From Zoogloeaceae bacterium (GTDB taxonomy: Bacteria; Pseudomonadota; Gammaproteobacteria; Burkholderiales; Rhodocyclaceae): a DNA stretch of 49,701 nt. Below the pieces are notes generated by a model. The model had not been told where the DNA came from and searched no databases. It saw nothing but the letters and a program-made list of their open reading frames with translations. Both the position numbers and the translations under genes were made by a program. The stretch covers positions 1-49,701 of the forward strand of contig JAISRR010000187.1 in NCBI GenBank assembly GCA_031273565.1, given 5' to 3'. Positions 10,249 to 16,850 of the stretch are shown here, piece after piece; position 1 is the stretch's first letter, and each line of letters opens with the position of its first letter.

Positions 10249-10860
10249 CTATGGATCGGACAGGCGGGACGGGGTAAAGGCGGGTTCCCAAGTAATGCAA
10301 TCATCGGGCTGGGGGACGGCGGTGAGGATGCCTTTGTCCAGGTCGGAGAGTACCTGTTCTATGAGGCACAGGCCGATGGGGGCGAGGTCGCGTTGCCATA
10401 GGGTTCTTGCCGTGTCGGTAGAAAGGACGTGACACCAGTGTTGCGCGGCGATAGGGCCTGTGTCGGCTCCGTTGTCCATCCAGTAAGCTGTACCACCTGC
10501 AATAGGGTCGCGCATGTGGAGTGTCCAGCGCACGGCGTCACGACCTCGGTGTCTGGGGAGTAGCGACGGATGATAGCCGAGTGCGCCGTAGCGGGTAGCT
10601 TGCCGTGCCGGTTCTGAAATGTAAGCATGGGCATGGGCGGCGATGATTAGGTCAGTCCGGGGCGGGATGTGTCGGGCTTCCACCAGACGGCCGCAGGTTT
10701 CGACCGGGATGCCGGATTGTTGCGCGGCGGCGTACAGGCGGTCGTATTCTTCCCCTTTCAAACCCGGCGCAAGGACTCCCGCAATGGTGTCGCCACGTTT
10801 CAGGCAGAGTTTCAGGGTCTCAGCGCCCAGCCATTTCTGGCCGATGATTACGATTCGCAT
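10249..10860 (-). CDS. Formyltransferase-fold protein, last gene of the com cassette
   Basis: 203 residues resembling the N-terminal domain of methionyl-tRNA/GAR formyltransferases, which transfer a formyl group from 10-formyl-THF. The N-terminus MRIVIIGQKWLGAETL is Rossmann-like. The active-site loop reads ALGYHPSLLPRHRGRD (93-108), and the second site is MDNGADTGPIAAQ (D133). The usual catalytic Asn of the N-x-H triad is replaced by Gly (G95-Y96-H97), while His97 and Asp133 remain. There is no C-terminal tRNA-binding domain. It overlaps the upstream ATPase-GNAT gene by 13 bases, with a GGGAG ribosome site inside that gene. Context suggests a role in DNA or nucleotide modification rather than Met-tRNA formylation, but the substrate is unknown. 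Confidence 0.7.
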   Translation of the reverse strand: MRIVIIGQKWLGAETLKLCLKRGDTIAGVLAPGLKGEEYDRLYAAAQQSGIPVETCGRLVEARHIPPRTDLIIAAHAHAYISEPARQATRYGALGYHPSLLPRHRGRDAVRWTLHMRDPIAGGTAYWMDNGADTGPIAAQHWCHVLSTDTARTLWQRDLAPIGLCLIEQVLSDLDKGILTAVPQPDDCITWEPAFTPSRLSDP

Positions 10861-11975
10861 GGTGGCGCTCCCAGATAGCGAAAGCCTTGCACGGCGCGGA
10901 AATGCCCGCCGTAGCCTGATGCGGCAGAGGCTTCTTTACCTGCTCTGGTCAGACTGGTGGCGATAGACTGGCGGCTGCGGCCTTTGTGTTCGCCGTACAA
11001 CCGGGCGGAAACCTGCGTCCATTTCCTGTCCCGACGCAGGGCGGCGGCAAGACCGGGGTGCGAGGTGTGGAACAGCGTGCCCATGGGTTTGTTGTAGCGG
11101 TTTTTGCCTTGCCGCCAAAGTTCGCAGACGGTGTTTAAGAAACGCATTCCGATGCCCGCGCCTTGCCATTCGGGCATGACCACCAGACGACAGGCGCGGG
11201 CTTCAACGAGACCTGGTCGCGTGCTGACGGCGAGATGGGCAACGGGATGGCCATCAATGGCGGCGACGTAGCACGCGGCGGCAATCATGTGTGGCAGCTT
11301 CAGATAATGATGTGGCTCAAACAGGGGCCAGTAACGCCAGTTTGTTGCATGGACAGACATTTCCAGTTTTGGTCGCCGTCGAAGACGCCCCCGATCGAAT
11401 TGCCCGGAGGCAGTATCAAACACCCAATCCGGCTCCAGCCAATCCAGAATGTCGTAGTGGCAGGAGAGCAGCACGACCTTGCCGCCCGCGCGCCGCCACG
11501 CTTTGGCAAATGCGCCCGCGCCGATTCTGGCGATTTGCCGGTCGACTACGGATGAGAATTCATCGACCACGGCAAACGTCGGCGCTTCGCAGACCAAACG
11601 CGCCAAGGTGGCGCGGAAGCGTTCACCGTTGGAGAGCGCGCCGAAAGGTCGCAGCCAGGTGGGGACGCTGCCCAGACCAACCGCTGACAGCGCGGCGGTG
11701 ACGGCGTTAAAGTCGCCGGCCGGCGCGATGGCGTCGATGATGGGTTTGTCGCTTGGCCACGTTGGCGCGTAGGCGTTGCCCAGCTTTGCGCCGATACTGC
11801 TTTTGCCGCTGCCGGATGGGCCTACGGCAACGCCGATTTTCCAGTCGTTATCCTCAATCGGAAGTTCGACATCGAGCGAAAAATCCGCTCCGGAATCGAC
11901 GTTGAAGAGGGACTTTACCCGGCTGGCGCGGTAGGTATCGTAATCGGAGCAATGGTGGCGGATGGCGAGCCTCAT
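10848..11975 (-). CDS. ABC-type ATPase fused to a GNAT acetyltransferase domain (Mom-position protein)
   Basis: 375 residues in two parts. The N-terminal soluble ABC ATPase shows Walker A GPSGSGKSS (52-60), signature LSNGERFRATLA (114-125), Walker B FAVVDEF (134-140) and an H-loop SCHYD (171-175); no membrane segments are present. The C-terminal part is GNAT-like, with motif A RLVVMPEWQGAGIGMRFL (263-280). Mu Mom, a GNAT-fold DNA modifier, is also encoded behind com at the end of the genome, so this protein occupies the mom position. Its ATG overlaps the preceding stop (ATGA) and has no ribosome site of its own, implying translational coupling. A DNA base acyl- or aminoacyl-type modification role is inferred. 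Confidence 0.75.
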   Translation of the reverse strand: MRLAIRHHCSDYDTYRASRVKSLFNVDSGADFSLDVELPIEDNDWKIGVAVGPSGSGKSSIGAKLGNAYAPTWPSDKPIIDAIAPAGDFNAVTAALSAVGLGSVPTWLRPFGALSNGERFRATLARLVCEAPTFAVVDEFSSVVDRQIARIGAGAFAKAWRRAGGKVVLLSCHYDILDWLEPDWVFDTASGQFDRGRLRRRPKLEMSVHATNWRYWPLFEPHHYLKLPHMIAAACYVAAIDGHPVAHLAVSTRPGLVEARACRLVVMPEWQGAGIGMRFLNTVCELWRQGKNRYNKPMGTLFHTSHPGLAAALRRDRKWTQVSARLYGEHKGRSRQSIATSLTRAGKEASAASGYGGHFRAVQGFRYLGAPPCES

Positions 11976-12124
11976 ACCGTCACCACACGGAGCTTGTAGC
12001 CTTCCGCCTTCAATTTGTTAAAGAGCGCTTCCTGTGCCTTTTCGTTATCACACAGGATGATGACGCCGTGGCGTTCCTGGTACTTGAAGCCGTTCTTGCC
12101 GGGCGGCTGTTTCGGTTTTGCCAT
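11972..12124 (-). CDS. 50-residue conserved-looking protein of the com cassette
   Basis: Sequence begins MAKPKQPPGKNGFKYQERHG and ends LKAEGYKLRVVTV, predicting a small strand-helix-strand fold. Its start lies inside com (overlap 77 bases, different frame) with GGAG 11 bases upstream, and its stop overlaps the ATPase-GNAT start by 4 bases. I do not recognise the family. Tight coupling on both sides shows it belongs to the cassette, possibly as a DNA-binding or partner subunit. Confidence 0.65.
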   Translation of the reverse strand: MAKPKQPPGKNGFKYQERHGVIILCDNEKAQEALFNKLKAEGYKLRVVTV

Positions 12125-12281
12125 TGTGAATCTCCATGTCTGGCGGTCTTGCCGCGCGGGCAGGAGGCTCGCTGGCCTTCATCTGGTTAATCGCCCCGCA
12201 ACGGGGGCATTTGATTGCAAGCTGAACGAACACACCTTCAGCCAATTTTCGGTTGCATTGTCCGCAACGGATATTTTCCAT
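12048..12281 (-). CDS. com: Com-like zinc-finger translational activator
   Basis: 77 residues. The N-terminus MENIRCGQCNRKLAE...IKCPRCGAIN matches the Com family of Mu-like phages (Mu Com starts MKSIRCKNCNK), with zinc ligands C6, C9, C25 and C28. In Mu, Com binds the com-mom mRNA and exposes the mom start. Here the start of the next gene (12124) also lies within the com coding sequence, so the same control is plausible. The C-terminal 40 residues are unlike Mu Com and overlap the downstream gene. The 228 bases upstream (12282-12509) presumably contain the promoter; one GATC site is visible there. Confidence 0.85.
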   Translation of the reverse strand: MENIRCGQCNRKLAEGVFVQLAIKCPRCGAINQMKASEPPARAARPPDMEIHNGKTETAARQERLQVPGTPRRHHPV

Positions 12282-12509
12282 AGAGCAAGCCTCTTTCTTG
12301 TCAGAAAAGTCTGGTAGGCTTCTCCCGCTGTCTAGACGGCGGCGGGCCTTGCCTGGCTTGCTGGAGGGTTCAGCAGGTTGGGGGCTGGCCGTGGCGTTAC
12401 CGCGCCTTGATCAGCCGCCCGTCTTTTTCCCCGTCTCTCCGGGTGTCACGCCTCTCATGCAACGCATACTGCAACTTCACGGCACTTTGCATCTGGCGGC
12501 GTTGGCCGA

Positions 12510-12665
12510 TTAATTCAGTTCGTTCAGTTCGCCGAGCGCCTGTTTTGCCGCCTTGCCGCCCGAAAAGCCGAGATTCGCGGCAAGGATGGCGCGGGCCTGT
12601 TGCTCGTTTTCGGCGCGCATGGCTTCTCGGAAGTAAAGCGCAAGCTGGCGGGTGGTGTAGCGCAT
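12510..12665 (-). CDS. Small tail-assembly-associated protein
   Basis: 51 residues (MRYTTRQLALYFREAMRAEN ... GELNELN), mostly helical. Its ATG overlaps the TGA of the upstream chaperone gene by one base (TGATG), giving translational coupling. In many siphophages a second chaperone product, separate or made by frameshift, follows the first and precedes the tape measure gene. Here the tape measure gene is absent from this position. The role is inferred from position. Confidence 0.65.
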   Translation of the reverse strand: MRYTTRQLALYFREAMRAENEQQARAILAANLGFSGGKAAKQALGELNELN

Positions 12666-13231
12666 CAGGTCGCCAGGGTGATGTCCGTGCCGGATGAGCG
12701 TGCCGAAGACGCGCCCCCATCCGACTGGCGTTTCAGCGCGGCGGCGAGCGTCTGTCTTGCGATTTCGGCCTTTAATTGTTGCGGCCGGACGATCAGCCGC
12801 CGGATAAAAAAACTGCTGTTTACGCTCCACCAGAGGATGAGCAGGTTCTCGCCCGCATTGCCGGGCAGCGTTTCGAGCCATTTTTTGTCCTTGTCGCAAC
12901 AGCGCGCGACAAGGGTTGAGACGGTTTCGGCATGGAGAGACAAGGCGTCGAGAATCAGCGTAAGCGTGTCCGGCGCGGATTCCTGCGTTTTGCCTGCCTC
13001 TTGCAACACCGGTCGCAGGGATTCGGCCAGGGCGGCAAGCGCCTGACCGTATTTCAGTTGTTCGCCGAAATTGAGTTCACGCACGGTGACGGTTTCACCG
13101 TTAATTTCAAGATCGCGTTCGGGCAGCAGGATGTCGAGGTCGCCGCCTTCGGCTGGCGCGGCGTCATTCGGTGTGTTTTGAAGCGCCGCGCGGGCGGCGG
13201 GGTGATCGGAGGGGGAGATTTTTTCAGCCAT
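12665..13231 (-). CDS. Phage tail assembly chaperone
   Basis: 188 residues. Acidic N-terminus with DLDILLPERDLEINGETV, then VRELNFGEQLKYGQALAALA, a pattern common in tail assembly chaperones of Mu-like siphophages, and a mixed alpha C-terminus with WWSVNSSFFIRRL. Such proteins coat the tape measure during tail assembly in the cytoplasm. Followed with one-base overlap by a 51-residue gene. A GTTTTGGTTT-type motif stands about 70 bases upstream of its start. Unusually, it lies downstream of the tail-tip gene and far from the tape measure gene. Confidence 0.7.
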   Translation of the reverse strand: MAEKISPSDHPAARAALQNTPNDAAPAEGGDLDILLPERDLEINGETVTVRELNFGEQLKYGQALAALAESLRPVLQEAGKTQESAPDTLTLILDALSLHAETVSTLVARCCDKDKKWLETLPGNAGENLLILWWSVNSSFFIRRLIVRPQQLKAEIARQTLAAALKRQSDGGASSARSSGTDITLAT

Positions 13232-13300
13232 ATCGGAATCCGTGGGTTAATGGAGATCGTGAGCGTCAAGAACCTGCAGCGTGCGCCTTGTCGCGATGCT

Positions 13301-13325
13301 GCAATAAGGAAAGCGTTTTGGTTTA
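13301..13325 (-). promoter_or_regulatory. Putative late-promoter motif (PP-like)
   Basis: Plus-strand GTTTTGGTTTA, preceded by AATAAGGAAAGC, lies 70-95 bases upstream of the chaperone start. The same core appears upstream of the protease (24888-24909) and lysis (45607-45628) operons. Read on the minus strand it is AAACCAAAAC followed by an AT-rich stretch. It overlaps the stop of the tail-tip gene. Confidence 0.45.
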
Positions 13326-15503
13326 GCGTATAACGGTCCAGTCATGCGCCCGATGACTGTAAATGCCATCCCGCACGGCGTCCAGCACGACGCGGACTTG
13401 TGTATTCAGCGTGTCTGCTGCGAGGCCGCTGTCTATGGTTTCCGTCGTCCAGGTGTAGCTTGTTCCGGTGATGCCGGTTTCCACGCGCTTCAGCGCGCCG
13501 TCCTGCCCGTACAGGCGGAGGCGATAGGTCACGCCGGGTTCGGGGCCGATATTGCCTTGCGTGGTATCGACCAGCAGGTCGGCCTGCGTGATGCGGTCGC
13601 GGTGCGCCCAGGTGATGGCAAGTTGACCGGTAATGGTCGCCGGATACGCCTGATTGTTTATTCGCATTTGCCCCGGCGGGTAGGGTTTGTTTTGGCGACC
13701 CGTCATGGTCAGCGTGGATTCGGGCGCGGACGCTATCGGCAGGACGCTGCCGGTGGTGGTGACAGTGGGCAGGCGCACCAGCAAGGTCTGGCCAGCGATG
13801 TATTCGGTATCCGAAAAGCCGTAATCGTCATCCTGGTCGTAGAACCAGAGCGCCGCCCCGGCAAGGTGCGGGGCGGGCACGGTATCCACGCAGCCGCGCC
13901 CGACGGTGATTACGCCGGTGGCGGCGTTTACGGCGGCGATGCTTAGGATTTCATCGTCAATCATCACGGCGCTGCCGACGAAGGCAGAGGCAAGATCGGC
14001 GGTGACGGTCAGCGTGGTCGCACCGATCGGAACGTCCGCCGCAAGCGTGGCGGTAATGCAAAAGGAGCCGGAATCGGAATTTGTTGTGGCAACCCACGCC
14101 GCGCTGCCGATTTTAACCGCGACGTCAAAGCCGGTGTGGAGACCGCCGGGGCTGGTGGCCATCCCGGCGAGAAACGCCGCCGCCGGGTCGATCTGCGCCA
14201 GATCGCCCGCGCCCATTCGCAGATAGAGGTCACGGTAGCCGACTTCCATCACCCGCTGCGCCGGGGCGGGTAATGGTGTCGTCGATGGCGGCGTCCATCC
14301 GCTGGGTTCGTCGACGTTGTAAGCGGTGGTGGGCAGTCCGAAGACATCCTGCACGGCGGTGATTTTGACCGTGCCATCCTCGCCCTCGCCGTATTCGCAG
14401 CGCCCGGCGCGCACGACCATGTTGTCGACGCCAACATCCGGCACGGCGATTCTAAAGACGTCGCCCGGCATGATGAGCGCGCCACGCCGGTCGAGTTTGA
14501 CGACGAAGCGCTTGATGTTGCCAGAGAGCGACTTTAAATCCCTTGCCGCCACGCGGGCGGCGAGGTCGGCGGTGGGGATGCCGGGATAATCCGTCGTTTG
14601 CGTGATGGGCGCGCCGTTCGAGAAAATAGCGGCAAGGTTACGCTGGCGCACCTGCCGATCCTTGCCATCGGTGGGCGAGATGAATTTGACGATGACTTCG
14701 TTGGGGGCATCCATGATTGCCGCCGATTCAAATTCTTCCAGTTCCAGAAGGCCGGTTTCGGCGTCGAAGTGCGGCAAGGTTGCCGGATCGTAATCGCCGC
14801 GCACCAGTTTCAATTTTAATAGCCCGCTTTGCCGGTCTACAAAGATGGAGCCGCCGACGTGATCCAGCACGGCCTGCGCGAAAGATTCCACGCTGTCCTT
14901 CTTGCTCCATTTTAAGCAAAGCCCAAAACCCTCTGTATACAAGGTATCCGCCGCCGCGCGCCATGCCGCGTCATCAAGTCGCGCGGTCGCAAGGCCAGCG
15001 CCTGCGCGATGGTCGGTGTAAATCTGGTAGAGGATGTGTGCGGGGTTCATCGCGTGGATGCTGCCGCCCGCCATCTGGATCATGCACTTTGCTGGATACC
15101 ACGCGCTGCCCTCCCATCCCTCTGTCGAACGGCGGACGCGAAATGACCACGGTTTCGGGTAGGGAGACATCGCGCAAATCCAGCCGTCAAAAAAACCGGT
15201 CGCCACGCCACGAAAGGCGGGAACCAGCCCGCCCAGCATCGAGGCCAGGCTGCCCAGAACGGTTTGCTCCGGCGCGCCCATCAGAATTTGCAGGGTGCCG
15301 TCGATGCCGCCCTCTTTCTTTTCGCCGCCGAAGAGGTCGCGCCGGTTGATGCGGATCGAGGCGTTGCCCGTCGCGCTACCCGACCACGCGGTTTTGTCGC
15401 CTACATTAACTTGCACGATCTCGTTCAATGGCCCGCGCGAAATGCCCATGTGGATGCCGAAGCCGTACCAGTAGCCGATTTTTACTTTTTTGCTTGAACC
15501 CAT
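13323..15503 (-). CDS. Tail tip / central hub protein
   Basis: 726 residues. Begins MGSSKKVKIGYWYGFGIHMG with LNEIVQVNVGDKTAW, typical of tip-attachment proteins of B3/D3112-type siphophages. A middle hub-like part (residues about 200-370) includes LLELEEFESAAIMDAPNEV. The C-terminal half contains two beta-rich segments, the last fibronectin-like (TYRLRLYGQDGALKRVETG). It would form the distal tail and contact the host. Encoded last in the tail-tip operon. Family-level assignment rests on length, position and N-terminal pattern. Confidence 0.7.
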   Translation of the reverse strand: MGSSKKVKIGYWYGFGIHMGISRGPLNEIVQVNVGDKTAWSGSATGNASIRINRRDLFGGEKKEGGIDGTLQILMGAPEQTVLGSLASMLGGLVPAFRGVATGFFDGWICAMSPYPKPWSFRVRRSTEGWEGSAWYPAKCMIQMAGGSIHAMNPAHILYQIYTDHRAGAGLATARLDDAAWRAAADTLYTEGFGLCLKWSKKDSVESFAQAVLDHVGGSIFVDRQSGLLKLKLVRGDYDPATLPHFDAETGLLELEEFESAAIMDAPNEVIVKFISPTDGKDRQVRQRNLAAIFSNGAPITQTTDYPGIPTADLAARVAARDLKSLSGNIKRFVVKLDRRGALIMPGDVFRIAVPDVGVDNMVVRAGRCEYGEGEDGTVKITAVQDVFGLPTTAYNVDEPSGWTPPSTTPLPAPAQRVMEVGYRDLYLRMGAGDLAQIDPAAAFLAGMATSPGGLHTGFDVAVKIGSAAWVATTNSDSGSFCITATLAADVPIGATTLTVTADLASAFVGSAVMIDDEILSIAAVNAATGVITVGRGCVDTVPAPHLAGAALWFYDQDDDYGFSDTEYIAGQTLLVRLPTVTTTGSVLPIASAPESTLTMTGRQNKPYPPGQMRINNQAYPATITGQLAITWAHRDRITQADLLVDTTQGNIGPEPGVTYRLRLYGQDGALKRVETGITGTSYTWTTETIDSGLAADTLNTQVRVVLDAVRDGIYSHRAHDWTVIR

Positions 15504-15516
15504 ATCGCTACGCTCC

Positions 15517-15795
15517 TTATGGAGTGCGGGAGCTTGCTCCCGCTTTCATAAGCGGCGGCAAGCCGCCGCGCTCCATATTTGGTGGCAAGCCGCCCTGCTG
15601 CTCCATCACTTGCGCGATCAGCGCCAGCGCCATCGGGTTTCCGGTGGCGGCAAGGCGATCCGCGTCAATGCCTTCCCGGACGAATTCCATCCAGTCAAAA
15701 CCGTTCTGCTTCGCCCACGCCCGGCAGCCTTTGGCGCAAAAGCCCTGCTTGCCCGCGAACTGGACGGTGGCGAGGTCGGATACGGTGATTTTCAT
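15517..15795 (-). CDS. Small conserved tail-module protein
   Basis: 92 residues. The N-terminal 65 residues (KQGFCAKGCRAWAKQNGFDW, then MEFVREGIDADRLAATGNPM) match a small protein regularly found between the DUF2163 gene and the tip gene of B3-like phages. The last roughly 25 residues are encoded by a palindromic repeat and are probably a recent, neutral extension. Start chosen at 15795, where ATGA overlaps the preceding gene's stop. Confidence 0.65.
   Translation of the reverse strand: MKITVSDLATVQFAGKQGFCAKGCRAWAKQNGFDWMEFVREGIDADRLAATGNPMALALIAQVMEQQGGLPPNMERGGLPPLMKAGASSRTP
15519..15600. repeat. Palindromic repeat entering the end of a phage gene
   Basis: Contains TATGGAGTGCGGGAGC and GCTCCCGC as one hairpin and GGCGGCAAGCCGCC as another. 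It supplies the final codons and stop of the 92-residue gene. Similar GCGGGAGC / GGCAAGCC hairpins are common genome repeats. Confidence 0.6.
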
Positions 15796-16019
15796 TTGCC
15801 GCTTTTCGTCTTGATGGCTTCGGTTTTGTAATTCCCGATTCCCAGCACCATCCAATCCGATATCCAAACATCGCCGAACACCCAGATTTGTTCACTGCCT
15901 TCGCTCGATTGCGGAAAATCGAAGTCGCCGAAGGCGGCGGGCTTGGCGTTTTTGGGTTTGGGCGCGGTGGCAATCGAGATGACCAACGACAGCACGAACA
16001 TGATGATTTGAGACCACAT
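15792..16019 (-). CDS. Small membrane protein of the tail-tip module
   Basis: 75 residues with one N-terminal hydrophobic segment (MWSQIIMFVLSLVISIATA) and then PKPKNAKPAAFGDFDFPQSS, a short Pro/Lys linker followed by a polar domain. Small proteins with this design lie next to the tip gene in B3-like phages, where they may be membrane-inserting tail components. Overlaps the next gene by 4 bases. Confidence 0.6.
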   Translation of the reverse strand: MWSQIIMFVLSLVISIATAPKPKNAKPAAFGDFDFPQSSEGSEQIWVFGDVWISDWMVLGIGNYKTEAIKTKSGK

Positions 16020-16028
16020 GGCGCGCTC

Positions 16029-16850
16029 CTAAAAAAAAGGGTTGTTATCGAATGGCGATTTGCCCGGCATGTGCCGGAAACCGCCGTAGTTCGGCATGTT
16101 GTTGAAGATGCCGTTACAGGTGGCGGAAGTCTGGTCGCAGCCAGGATAAATGCGGACGGATTGCCCCGCCGTCATGCCCGCCGTGCCGGAAACGAGGGTC
16201 AGACTGAGGCCGTTTTGCACCTCGATGCCGCGCCGCTCGATAAAGCCGTTCGACGTGCTCCATTCGAGATAGCCGTGTGTGTAATTCCACGCACCGTTTA
16301 CCGCGCCTACGGTGACAGACGCGCCGTCTAACGCGGTCACGGCGGTATCCAGCGCAAACGACGCCCGCACGGCGCGGCAGCTTGTGTCGTAGAGGCTGTG
16401 CGGGCAATTGCGCTCGTAAGAGAGACGTAGCCCCATGCGCGCCATGCTGGCAGAGATGCTGTTACAGACGATCTCCGCCTGGCCTGCGTCTGTCCAGCGC
16501 ACGGTCTTGATGTTGCCGATCCAGACCACGAGCGCGTTTGCCGGGGCGTCGGCGAGGCCATAGTGGTAATCGCGCAGGGTGAGCCAGATTTGATCGGAGG
16601 GCGGATGTCCGATGAACATTTTGACGGGATAAATGCTGTCCGGTACGGTCAGGGTCAGTGCGTCGGCGGACGCCTCGCCCGTCTGCCGGATGCCGTCGTC
16701 GGTAATGGCAACGGACTTGTAATCGCGGCTCTGAAAGTGGATATCCCGGTCGGCGCTGGTGTAGCACCAGCTTGCAGGCTGGCGGGAGAATTCGTAGAGG
16801 CGCGCCGGGCGGCCTCCTGCGGCGGATGATTCGAGATCATCAAACGGCAT
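16029..16850 (-). CDS. DUF2163 / BR0599-family tail protein
   Basis: 273 residues. Contains RLYEFSRQPASWCYTSADRD near the N-terminus and a Cys-rich C-terminus (RNCPHSLYDTSCRAV, then IYPGCDQTSATCNGIFNNMP and NYGGFRHMPGKSPF), the recognisable BR0599 pattern. Related gene transfer agent and phage proteins form part of the distal tail, with conserved cysteines that may bind metal. Overlaps the upstream 572-residue gene by 11 bases. Confidence 0.85.
   Translation of the reverse strand: MPFDDLESSAAGGRPARLYEFSRQPASWCYTSADRDIHFQSRDYKSVAITDDGIRQTGEASADALTLTVPDSIYPVKMFIGHPPSDQIWLTLRDYHYGLADAPANALVVWIGNIKTVRWTDAGQAEIVCNSISASMARMGLRLSYERNCPHSLYDTSCRAVRASFALDTAVTALDGASVTVGAVNGAWNYTHGYLEWSTSNGFIERRGIEVQNGLSLTLVSGTAGMTAGQSVRIYPGCDQTSATCNGIFNNMPNYGGFRHMPGKSPFDNNPFF

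Noticed and set aside
10848-11975. ABC-type ATPase read as part of a membrane transporter
   Set aside because: No membrane segments in it or its neighbours, a fused GNAT domain, and com-cassette context argue against transport.
12397-12492. 31-codon frame (MQSAVKLQYALHERRDTRRD...) between chaperone and com genes
   Set aside because: No ribosome site and no recognisable pattern; more likely non-coding leader of the com cassette.
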